Source of the DNA: Phycisphaerales bacterium | GTDB lineage: Bacteria > Planctomycetota > Phycisphaerae > Phycisphaerales > UBA1924 | NCBI GenBank assembly: GCA_020845755.1 | Contig: JADLFE010000033.1 | Coordinates: 372,001-436,000, forward strand | Length of the DNA stretch: 64,000 bases | Direction of reading: 5' to 3' | Shown here: positions 26,222-36,833 of the stretch, one piece after another | How positions within the stretch are numbered: position 1 is the stretch's first letter | How the letters are laid out: the number at the start of each line of letters is the position of its first letter | Position numbers and translations under genes: made by a program | Notes under the pieces: generated by a model | The model's input: the letters and a program-made list of their open reading frames with translations, nothing else | Databases searched by the model: none | Told to the model about the DNA's origin: nothing

Positions 26222-27463
26222 CTAGGGTTTCGCGCCGCCACTCTCGGTCTCGCGTGTCTCGTGCCCCTCTCGGCGTATCGCGACGACATCCGCCCGCTGC
26301 ATCCGGTGGGCACCCGAGCCGGGATTGATCAGGGTGTATGACGTCGCGCGCACCGCGCCCCCCACGAACATCTGGTCGAGGTGGAGGACGGGCCAGATCG
26401 TCCGCCGGGTCCGCGGCCACTTGCACGGCCACGACGCGGTCGGCCCAAAGCCGCACTGATCAAATGCGTTGGGCTTGCCGTGGGTGATCGCGTCGAGTGA
26501 CGCAGACCCGCGCGGGATGTTGAAATCGCCGATGATGAGATCGGGCTCCGGAAAGCCGCGGAGCGACGGCGATTCGTCCTCGACCCAGCGTCGCGGGCTG
26601 CCGGGGCGGAGCGCCGGTCCCTTGAACTCGCGGAGGACTCGCGCCGCCTGCTCGGTGATCTCGTACCGCGCCAGCGACAGGTCCGATGGCAGATCTAGCA
26701 CCCACAGGCACATCGGCGGGCGGTGCTTGTCCGCTGCCAGTTCGATGAACATCGCGTGCCCCGGGTCGGCCCACCTCCGCGTGCCGGTCCGCTGGCGCGG
26801 GTCGAGCCCCTCGCCCGGCGCGATATCGAGCCGCGTGAGCGCGTATCGCACGATCGTGCGGCGTGAGAGCACCGTGAAGCGATCCGTCACGATCACCGAC
26901 TCGCTCTCGCCCATCGACTTGCTGATGCGCGCCAGTTCGTCGTCGTTCTTGATGCTGACCAGCACGATGACGTCGGCGTTCTCGCCCAGGGCGGCCCGCG
27001 ACCAGCCCGGCTCGTCCTCGGCCGCGGCATTCCAGAAGAGCACGCGCGTCGTGATCGGCCCGGGCTGCTCGGGCTCCTTGAAAGCGTTGGGAATCCGCCA
27101 ATCGACCAGCAGCATGTAGACAAGCACGAGCCCCCACGCGACGGACGCCAGCAGCCGCGCCCGCGAGGGACGTTGATCGGGCACACCGCGCGGATGCAGC
27201 AGCCCCGCGAGCGAAAAAAACACGCCGCTGGCCGCCAGCGCCGTGCTTGTCGGAATCCACTCCAGCCACTGCGACCAGTACCAGCGATCGGAGCAGAGAT
27301 TGCCCAGCGTCCACGCCGACAGGATCAGGATGCCCGGGAGCAGCACGAGCGTGGAGAGTGCGGCCCGCGCTCGCGCGACGAAGCCAACCGCCGCGGGTCC
27401 GGCGTCGCGGGCCGGAGTCGAGCCCACCCGTTCGGGCTGCGGCGTGGTGTTCCCGGCGCTCAC
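26222..27463 (-). CDS. Membrane-anchored endonuclease/exonuclease/phosphatase-family protein
   Basis: A 413-residue protein. Three hydrophobic segments occupy the first 120 residues (VLLPGILILSAWTLG, TALAASGVFFSLAGLL, ASVAWGLVLVYMLLV). The EEP-like domain follows: VLFWNAAAEDEPGW, LIIGDFNIPRGSASL (the metal-binding GDFN) and HLDQMFV, ending in SGAHRMQRADVVAI. In active members the tail normally reads SDHxPV; here the corresponding stretch is GAHRMQRADV, so the last catalytic motif is altered. Possible phosphodiesterase. The GTG start overlaps the preceding stop (GTGA), so it is co-translated with the PhnP-like gene. Confidence 0.75.
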   Translation of the reverse strand: MSAGNTTPQPERVGSTPARDAGPAAVGFVARARAALSTLVLLPGILILSAWTLGNLCSDRWYWSQWLEWIPTSTALAASGVFFSLAGLLHPRGVPDQRPSRARLLASVAWGLVLVYMLLVDWRIPNAFKEPEQPGPITTRVLFWNAAAEDEPGWSRAALGENADVIVLVSIKNDDELARISKSMGESESVIVTDRFTVLSRRTIVRYALTRLDIAPGEGLDPRQRTGTRRWADPGHAMFIELAADKHRPPMCLWVLDLPSDLSLARYEITEQAARVLREFKGPALRPGSPRRWVEDESPSLRGFPEPDLIIGDFNIPRGSASLDAITHGKPNAFDQCGFGPTASWPCKWPRTRRTIWPVLHLDQMFVGGAVRATSYTLINPGSGAHRMQRADVVAIRREGHETRETESGGAKP

Positions 27464-28275
27464 TGCGAAAGCTCCAGGCCGTCGTGGGCGAGCGCCATGC
27501 CCTCCGGGAGTGTCTGGTTGGTCTCTTCGTGGGCCAAGTCGTGGGCCATGTGGACGAAATATGTCCGCGTGGCCCCGATCTGGTCCGCGACGTTCACCGC
27601 TTCCTGGAGCGTGAAGTGTGTCGGGTGCTTGCGGTGGCGGAGCGCGTCGAGCACCAGCGTGGAGAGCCCGTCAAAGTGGCGCCAACTCTGCGGCGGGATG
27701 GCCGAGACATCGGTGCAGTACGCCAAGGGCAGGGGCGATAGTGCGGGGGTGCCCGCGGGCTCGAATCGATAACCGAGCACCGGCAAGCGTCCGTGCAGCA
27801 GGGGGATCGGCGTGACGCGCAGGCCGAAGAGATCGATGGGCTTCTCGGCGCGGATTTCGTGATTGATGAGCGTGGCGACAAAGCTGTCGTTGATGTTGTT
27901 CTCGCGCTCGTAGATGTGCTTGTAGACGCGGAGCAGGTGGTCGAGCGTGTGCCGATCGGCGTAGACACTGATCGGGGCTCGCATCACGACGTTGAAGCGC
28001 CGGACCTCGTCGAGCCCGAAGGTGTGATCGACGTGGTTGTGGGTGAAGAGGATCGCGTCGACGCGCCGGAGGTTGTGGCGGAGCGCCTGCTCTCGGAGGT
28101 CCGGGCCGGCGTCGATCAGGATGACGCGTTCCTGTCCCGCCGGATCGATGAACCGCAGCGCGGCGCTGGTGCGCAGGCGGCGGTCGCGCGGATCGGCGCT
28201 GGTGCACACGGCGCAATCGCAGCCGATCGCCGGCACTCCGGCGGACGTGCCTGTCCCGAGGAACACAAAACGCAT
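27460..28275 (-). CDS. MBL-fold metallohydrolase, PhnP/PqqB-like
   Basis: A 271-residue protein opening with MRFVFLGTGTSAGVP and IGCDCAVC, a cysteine motif that binds a structural zinc in PhnP-like phosphodiesterases. The catalytic metal ligands are in FTHNHVDHTFGLDEVRRF (HxHxDH), YCTDVS and HMAHDLAHEE. PhnP hydrolyses cyclic phosphodiesters such as ribose cyclic phosphate; no other phn genes are nearby, so another diester is as likely. No ribosome binding site; a TACCCT hexamer lies 6 nt before the ATG. Divergent from pdxJ. Confidence 0.87.
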   Translation of the reverse strand: MRFVFLGTGTSAGVPAIGCDCAVCTSADPRDRRLRTSAALRFIDPAGQERVILIDAGPDLREQALRHNLRRVDAILFTHNHVDHTFGLDEVRRFNVVMRAPISVYADRHTLDHLLRVYKHIYERENNINDSFVATLINHEIRAEKPIDLFGLRVTPIPLLHGRLPVLGYRFEPAGTPALSPLPLAYCTDVSAIPPQSWRHFDGLSTLVLDALRHRKHPTHFTLQEAVNVADQIGATRTYFVHMAHDLAHEETNQTLPEGMALAHDGLELSQ

Positions 28276-28281
28276 CGGTTG

Positions 28282-28287
28282 AGGGTA
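28282..28287 (-). promoter_or_regulatory. Candidate -10 hexamer (TACCCT) for the PhnP-like gene
   Basis: TACCCT on the minus strand is 6 nt upstream of the ATG at 28275; no Shine-Dalgarno sequence is present. Confidence 0.4.
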
Positions 28288-28312
28288 CGCGACCCGGCGT
28301 CCCGCCGCGATC

Positions 28313-28318
28313 TACGCT
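28313..28318 (+). promoter_or_regulatory. Candidate -10 hexamer (TACGCT) for pdxJ
   Basis: TACGCT is 6 nt upstream of the pdxJ ATG, with TCACGC between and no Shine-Dalgarno sequence. Together with the TACCCT of the divergent gene, it would put two leaderless start sites 49 bp apart. Confidence 0.45.
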
Positions 28319-28324
28319 TCACGC

Positions 28325-29083
28325 ATGGCCACCCTCGGCGTCAACATCGACCACGTCGCGACACTCCGCCAGGCACGCTATCGCGGGACGCCCGACCCCG
28401 CCCGGGGCGAGCCCAACCCGTCGCACGCGGTGCACGTCGCCGAACTCGCCGGCGCCGAGTGCATCACCATGCACCTGCGCGAGGACCGGCGCCACGTCAA
28501 CGACCGCGACGTGCAGGTCTGCCGCGATCTTTGCCGCGTGAAGTTCAATCTCGAGATGGGCGCGACCGACGAGATGGTGGGGATCGCGGCGCGCCTCAAG
28601 CCCCACATGTCCACGCTGGTGCCCGAGGGGCGCGAGGAAGTGACCACCGAGGGCGGGCTTGACGTTGCGGGCCAGAAGGAGCGACTGACGAGTGTGGTCG
28701 CGACGCTCCGCGACGCGGGCGTCTCGGCCTCGGCGTTCATCGACGCGGATGTGAAACAGATCCGCGCCGCCGCCGACGCGGGCTTTGAATGGTGCGAGGT
28801 GCACACCGGCCCTTACGCCGAGGCGTTCATGGGCGCCGGCGGCGACCTCCGGGATCCGGCCCTGGCCGCGGCGCTCTCGCGCGTGGCGGCGGCCGGGCGC
28901 CTCATCATCGAACTCGGCATGCGCTTCAACGCCGGGCACGCGCTCAACTACGCCAACGTGCGACCCATCGCGGTGCTCCCCGGCGTGGAAGAACTGCATA
29001 TCGGGCACTCGATCGTCAGCCGAGCCGTCTACACCGGACTGCACGAGGCCGTCGCGACCATGCGGGCGCTGATCGCGGGGTAA
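28325..29083 (+). CDS. pdxJ: Pyridoxine 5'-phosphate synthase
   Basis: A 252-residue protein matching PdxJ across its length: MATLGVNIDHVATLRQAR, ITMHLREDRRHVNDRDV, VKFNLEMGAT, VPEGREEVTTEGGLDV, IDADVKQI, VEIHTG-like VEVHTGPYAEAF and HIGHSIVSRAVYTGL. The enzyme condenses 1-deoxyxylulose 5-phosphate with 3-amino-2-oxopropyl phosphate in the DXP-dependent route to vitamin B6. It has no ribosome binding site and is probably leaderless. The DinB gene follows 84 bp later. Confidence 0.97.
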   Translation: MATLGVNIDHVATLRQARYRGTPDPARGEPNPSHAVHVAELAGAECITMHLREDRRHVNDRDVQVCRDLCRVKFNLEMGATDEMVGIAARLKPHMSTLVPEGREEVTTEGGLDVAGQKERLTSVVATLRDAGVSASAFIDADVKQIRAAADAGFEWCEVHTGPYAEAFMGAGGDLRDPALAAALSRVAAAGRLIIELGMRFNAGHALNYANVRPIAVLPGVEELHIGHSIVSRAVYTGLHEAVATMRALIAG

Positions 29084-29167
29084 TGGGCGGCTGTGCCTTT
29101 GTGTTGGTCCAGGATGACCGGGGTGCGCCGGGTTTCACGCCGATCGAGAGCACGAAAGGGAGACTCC

Positions 29168-29659
29168 ATGTCGGGAATCGAGCGATACCGCAAACTGCTC
29201 ATCGCCGAGACGCGCGCGACGGCACTGGCCCTGCAATCCATCGCCAGTATCCCCGACGCGAATCGCGCAGGCCACGACGCCCAGCGCGCCCTGGGCATCA
29301 TGGCCCACATCCAGCTCGCGCGCCGTATCTGGCTCGAGCGGGCCGAACGCCTCACGTCCGCGCCCGTGCCCGATTGGTTCCCCGCCTCGCCGCCAGAGCA
29401 GACCGCCAAACTCGCGGCGGAACTCGACCGCTCGTGGTCCGCGTTCCTCGATTCGATCCGCGACCCCGACCTCGACCGCCCCGTGCTCTACAGCAACATC
29501 AAGGGCGAGAAGTTCACCAGCACCCTCGACGACATCCTCATCCACGTTTTCAACCACTCGACCTACCACCGCGGGCAGGTCGCACGCCTCGTCACCGACG
29601 CCGGCGGCCAACGAGCACAGACCGACTACATCGGTTTCTTCCGCACGCCGCAGGCATAA
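29168..29659 (+). CDS. DinB-family protein
   Basis: A 163-residue four-helix protein beginning at ATG 29168, after AAAGGGAG. Helix 2 carries HIQLARRIWLERAER, and the metal-binding motif HVFNHSTYHRGQVARL lies near residues 119-134. DinB/YfiT-like proteins bind a divalent metal through three His; in some lineages they are thiol-dependent transferases (bacillithiol/mycothiol). Substrate unknown. The next acetyltransferase gene starts 54 bp downstream. Confidence 0.85.
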   Translation: MSGIERYRKLLIAETRATALALQSIASIPDANRAGHDAQRALGIMAHIQLARRIWLERAERLTSAPVPDWFPASPPEQTAKLAAELDRSWSAFLDSIRDPDLDRPVLYSNIKGEKFTSTLDDILIHVFNHSTYHRGQVARLVTDAGGQRAQTDYIGFFRTPQA

Positions 29660-29713
29660 TCCGCAAACCCGCCACGCAACTCGGACCCGCGCTCTCGGAA
29701 TCAGACGTGCGAC

Positions 29714-30301
29714 ATGAAGCGACACGCCGACAGCAACGGTCCACTCGACGTTCGGCTCAAGGACGGCACGCCGATCGTCATACGCCGCGCATGCTCCCGG
29801 GACGCCGACGACCTCGCCCGCCTCGATCAGGCGCTGGTCTCCGAGGGCCTGTGGACGGTGCGCGACCCGCGCGAGCGGGTCTCGGTGGTCGAAGAACTGA
29901 AACGGATCGCGTCCTATGACGCGCCGGATCGACTCCTGCTGGTGGCGCTCGAGCGGGGGCGTGTTATCGGCGAAACCGCCCTCAAGGCCCACAAGGTCGC
30001 CCGTTGCGCCCACGTCGCGACCTTCTCGATCAGCGTGGCTGGTGAATACCGCGGACGCGGTGTTGGGCGCGCGCTCATGGGCGCGGCCTGTGCCTGGGCC
30101 GACTCCCATCCGACCATCGAGAAACTCGAACTCTTTGTCTTCTCAAGTAACGACCGCGCGCTCTCGCTCTACAAGACGTTCGGCTTTGTCGTGGAAGGAA
30201 GAAGAGAGCGATATGTCCGATTCGGGCCAACCACCTATGTGGACGACCTGGTGATGGGCCGATTGTGTCCCAAAGCCGCTGGCAATCCCCGGAATGGGTG
30301 A
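29714..30301 (+). CDS. GNAT-family N-acetyltransferase
   Basis: A 195-residue single-domain acetyltransferase. The acetyl-CoA-binding motif is SVAGEYRGRGVGRALMGAA (about residues 105-123), followed by LELFVFSSNDRALSLYKTFGFVVEGR, typical of motif B, as in RimI-like and PhnO-like proteins. The substrate cannot be inferred. It lies between a DinB gene and folC, on the same strand. Confidence 0.88.
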   Translation: MKRHADSNGPLDVRLKDGTPIVIRRACSRDADDLARLDQALVSEGLWTVRDPRERVSVVEELKRIASYDAPDRLLLVALERGRVIGETALKAHKVARCAHVATFSISVAGEYRGRGVGRALMGAACAWADSHPTIEKLELFVFSSNDRALSLYKTFGFVVEGRRERYVRFGPTTYVDDLVMGRLCPKAAGNPRNG

Positions 30302-30354
30302 GACTTGCGCGAGGTCGGTATCTGCGCGGGGTTCGTTCCGCGCTGGCGCGCGGG

Positions 30355-30360
30355 TACACT
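30355..30360 (+). promoter_or_regulatory. Candidate -10 hexamer (TACACT) for folC
   Basis: TACACT ends 9 nt before the folC ATG. No Shine-Dalgarno sequence precedes the ATG. Confidence 0.3.
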
Positions 30361-30369
30361 TGATCACGA

Positions 30370-32043
30370 ATGGCCGGCAAGCCCAATGAACGACCCGCCA
30401 AGCGCGCGACGAGCAAGAAGAATTCGTCATCGCGCCGCCGTCTGCGCCCGGCCAAACCGGTCACGGTTGTCGCGCTGCCCGAGGCCTTCGAGTCCTACCA
30501 GCAGGCCTGCGATTATCTCACGACGCGCCACAACCTCGAACGCCTCCAGCCCGACAAGGTCGATCCCTCGATGCTCACGCTCGATCGGATGAGCGCCCTG
30601 CTCGAGGCGCTCGGCAACCCGCACCACGGGTTGAAACTCATTCACGTTGCGGGCTCCAAGGGCAAGGGGAGCACCTGCGAGATGACAACGGCCGCCCTCG
30701 CCGGGTGCGGCTACACCGTCGGGCTCTACACCAGCCCTCACCTGGTGGACCTGCGTGAGCGATTCCGCATCGGCCCGAACAAAATCTCGCCGTCGGACTT
30801 CTGCGCGTACCTGCACCGCGTCGCCAAGGCCGCCGCGGGCCTGGAACGCAAGTTCGGCCCCGCGTCGTTCTTTGAACTTACCACCGCGATGTGCTTCTGC
30901 TATTTCGCCGACCAGGCGATCGACATCGGCGTGATCGAGGTTGGTCTGGGCGGGCGGCTTGACTCCACCAACGTCATCTCGCCCGAGGTCACGGCCATCA
31001 CTTCCATCCAACTCGAGCACACCCAGATCCTGGGCGACTCGCTGTCCAAGATAGCCGGGGAAAAGGCCGGCATCATGAAGCCCGGCGTGGTGTGCGTCAC
31101 GATCCCGCAGGAGAACGACGTTCTCGACACGTTCCGGGCCAAGGCGGCGGCGATCGGCTGCTCCGTCCGCGTGATCGGCACGCCGGACCTTGAATTCAGC
31201 CACCGCTTCGAGGCAACGCCGGACCTCGGGCCCCACGTCCGCGTGAGCCTCTCGTCCCCACGCTGCCAGTTCGAGCACGTCCCCGTGCCGCTCAAGGGCG
31301 AGCACCAGGCGTTCAACTGCGGCCTGGCGCTGGCGATCGTGGACGCGCTGCGCGAGCGTGGGTGGAAGGCGCCGGAGCGACAGGTCACGCAGGGGCTGGC
31401 CCGCACGCCCAACCTCGGCCGGCTCGAGCAGGTATGGGAACGCCCGCGGATCATTGTCGACGGCGCTCACAATCCCGAGAGCGTGTCGGGCCTGGTCAAG
31501 GCGATCGGCGCCCACATGCGGTACGACTCGATGGTGATGATATTCGGGTGTGCGGCCGACAAGAACGTGCCCGGGATGCTCCAGGCCGTGGCGCGCGGGG
31601 CCGACAAGATCATCTTTACGCGGGCGTCGGACTCCCCGCGTGCGATGGACCCCAAGGAACTCCACCGGCGATTCGCCGAGTTCTCTCACAAGATGGTGCA
31701 GACCGCGCCGACGGTGAAGGAAGCGATCAACCTGGCGGCCCGTGCCGTGGCGCGCGACGACATCATCTGCGTCACCGGATCGTTCTACGTCGCGGGCGAG
31801 GCCAAGAAACTGCTGGTGGAGAAGGCCGAGGCCCTGGCGACAGACAAACTGCCGACGCAATTCTCGCGGATCGAGCCCAAGCCCGAGGGCAAGAACGAGC
31901 CGAAGCACGAGCCCAAACCGACACCGAAGATCGAGCGGGGGTTTGACGCCGGGCTCGTGGCTCGCGCGCCATCCGGGGCTGTCCAGGCCGAGGGAAAGCC
32001 CAGGTCCGGAACCGGGGGGCGACCGGGCTCGCGGGACTCCTAA
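30370..32043 (+). CDS. folC: Bifunctional dihydrofolate/folylpolyglutamate synthase
   Basis: A 557-residue Mur-ligase-fold enzyme that adds glutamate to dihydropteroate and folates. Motifs: HVAGSKGKGSTCEMTTAAL (ATP-binding loop), YTSPHLVDLRERFRI, IEVGLGGRLDSTNVI, SIQLEHTQILGDSLSKIAGEKAGIMKPG and VDGAHNPESV. Both ends are extended: about 40 Lys/Arg-rich residues at the start, and a C-terminal tail of about 65 residues rich in Pro, Lys and Glu (PKPEGKNEPKHEPKPTPK) that looks disordered. leuS follows 12 bp later, so the two are co-transcribed. Confidence 0.93.
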   Translation: MAGKPNERPAKRATSKKNSSSRRRLRPAKPVTVVALPEAFESYQQACDYLTTRHNLERLQPDKVDPSMLTLDRMSALLEALGNPHHGLKLIHVAGSKGKGSTCEMTTAALAGCGYTVGLYTSPHLVDLRERFRIGPNKISPSDFCAYLHRVAKAAAGLERKFGPASFFELTTAMCFCYFADQAIDIGVIEVGLGGRLDSTNVISPEVTAITSIQLEHTQILGDSLSKIAGEKAGIMKPGVVCVTIPQENDVLDTFRAKAAAIGCSVRVIGTPDLEFSHRFEATPDLGPHVRVSLSSPRCQFEHVPVPLKGEHQAFNCGLALAIVDALRERGWKAPERQVTQGLARTPNLGRLEQVWERPRIIVDGAHNPESVSGLVKAIGAHMRYDSMVMIFGCAADKNVPGMLQAVARGADKIIFTRASDSPRAMDPKELHRRFAEFSHKMVQTAPTVKEAINLAARAVARDDIICVTGSFYVAGEAKKLLVEKAEALATDKLPTQFSRIEPKPEGKNEPKHEPKPTPKIERGFDAGLVARAPSGAVQAEGKPRSGTGGRPGSRDS

Positions 32044-32055
32044 ACTCCGGCCTCT

Positions 32056-35193
<3,138 letters not shown>

Positions 35194-35309
35194 ACCGGAC
35201 TCTTCCGTCGCTCACCGAACCCGCACGCACGCCCGCGGACGATGACCCGGCCAACTCCGCAATCGTAGATTTCCACGGAGAAACTGGCGGCTTCGATCGG
35301 CCCAAAAAT

Positions 35310-35346
35310 CATCCGCGGCCACGGATCACTCACGCGGCCGCGGATG
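35310..35346. terminator. Hairpin between convergent leuS and the CHRD gene
   Basis: CATCCGCGGCC and GGCCGCGGATG form a perfect 11-bp stem with a 15-base loop. It lies 116 bp after leuS and 30 bp after the end of the CHRD gene (opposite strand). There is no T-tract, so if it ends transcription it does so by structure or with Rho. Confidence 0.45.
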
Positions 35347-35376
35347 CTGTGGGGTGATTGGGGCGACGAACCGAAC

Positions 35377-36651
35377 TCAGCACCCGGTCTCGAAGTGTTC
35401 GGCGAACTCGTCGTAGTCCAGGGCGTTGACGAACCCGTCGAAGTTCACGTCGGCGCCCGTGCCGCCGGATTCGAACAGATCCGCGAACTCGTCATAGTCC
35501 AGCGCGTTCACGAAGCCATCGTCGTTGAAATCGCCGGGGCAATACGGCAGGAAGGGCGGCTGGATCTGCCCGCGGATCTCGCCGCCGGGGAAGTTGGCCG
35601 TGTGGACGTTGATGTAGGCCAGGCCCCCGCGGATCATGTTCTCGTCGGACTGCACCGCGCCGTAGGCCCAGTTGCCGATCTTTCGCGCCCCCGCCGCGAG
35701 CGTGTGCTTCACGCCCGCGTTCTGTCCGACGCCGCCAAACCCGTGGATGTGGGCCGCTGTCTCGGCCGCGGTGAGGTTCGCATAACGGATGTCATACGAC
35801 AGGTTGTTCCCGGTCAGGTCGAGGGAGACGAAGCCGCACCCGACTCCGGGCGAACCGTTCGCGGGGACCTCCTGTGTGGCGTCGATCGGAACGACCGTGG
35901 ACACGATCTGCCCGCGGATCTCGCCTCCGGGGATGTTCGTCGAGTGGATGTTGACATAGGTCATCCCGTTCCACAGGCTTTCCTCGTCGGCGTCGGTGAA
36001 GTTCCAGGTACCGACCTTGAGGTTCCCTGCGGGGAGGGTGTGCTTGATGCCGGCGTTGACGCCGATGCGGGCAAACCCGTGGATGTGGGCCGCGGTCTCG
36101 GCGGCGGAGAGCCCGGCGTACGCGATGTAGTAGTCGAGCGTGTTGGCGACATTGTCGTACATGAAGAGCCCGAAGCCCCGCCCGTTCGAGCCGTTCGCGG
36201 GGACTTCCTGCGCCCCGTCGATCGAGGCGACATGGGTCACGATCTGCCCGCGCACCTCACCACCCGGAAAATTGGTGGTGTGGACGTTGACATAGATCCT
36301 GCCCGCGATGATGTCTGCCTCCAGCGCCTGCGGATACGTGATCACCCCGCTCTTGACCGGTCCGGCGGGCAACGCGGCAATGACACCCGCGTTCACGCCC
36401 GGACCGGCGGGACCGTGGATGTGCGCCGCCGTCTCCGCGCTCGACAGGTTCGTGACCACAATTCGATATGTGATCTTGTTGTTCACCGGGTCGATCACGA
36501 ACGATCCGCACCCGTCCGCTCCCGACGCGTTCGGCGGAACTTCCTGCGTGCCCGTCAGCAGGCACACGCGACGAAACTCGGTGTTGTGCGCCAATGCAAG
36601 GGTCGACATGGCGACCGCGGCAACACCGGCGATGATCTTGGACCAGTTCAT
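35377..36651 (-). CDS. Secreted protein with three CHRD domains and dockerin-like C-terminal repeats
   Basis: A 424-residue protein starting at ATG 36651 after GGAGGAAAG. A signal peptide covers about residues 1-21 (IIAGVAAVAMSTLALA). Three CHRD units follow, each with TQEVPxNxS or similar, SxAETAAHIHG and GGExRGQI; they span about 30-137, 140-260 and 262-365. The tail (371-424) has two EF-hand-like repeats, DFNDDGFVNALDYDEFADLF and VNFDGFVNALDYDEFAEHF, ending in a Cys. They look like dockerin type I repeats and probably bind calcium; their partner is unknown. The CHRD function in bacteria is poorly known; a surface or matrix role is likely. Confidence 0.88.
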   Translation of the reverse strand: MNWSKIIAGVAAVAMSTLALAHNTEFRRVCLLTGTQEVPPNASGADGCGSFVIDPVNNKITYRIVVTNLSSAETAAHIHGPAGPGVNAGVIAALPAGPVKSGVITYPQALEADIIAGRIYVNVHTTNFPGGEVRGQIVTHVASIDGAQEVPANGSNGRGFGLFMYDNVANTLDYYIAYAGLSAAETAAHIHGFARIGVNAGIKHTLPAGNLKVGTWNFTDADEESLWNGMTYVNIHSTNIPGGEIRGQIVSTVVPIDATQEVPANGSPGVGCGFVSLDLTGNNLSYDIRYANLTAAETAAHIHGFGGVGQNAGVKHTLAAGARKIGNWAYGAVQSDENMIRGGLAYINVHTANFPGGEIRGQIQPPFLPYCPGDFNDDGFVNALDYDEFADLFESGGTGADVNFDGFVNALDYDEFAEHFETGC

Positions 36652-36833
36652 GCTCTTTCCTCCCTGTTTGTGTGCTCGATTTGAGCCTCAAGTCCGCCCC
36701 AACGTCACATGTCTCCCTCTCATCGGGGCCTTGCTCGAGTTCTCAAAGAATGTATCCGAGAACACGTTGCGGCACGAGGCTTTCGCGCGCAAACCTCGGG
36801 TCCATGTTCGGTTATGCGAGTCCGTTGTCCGGC

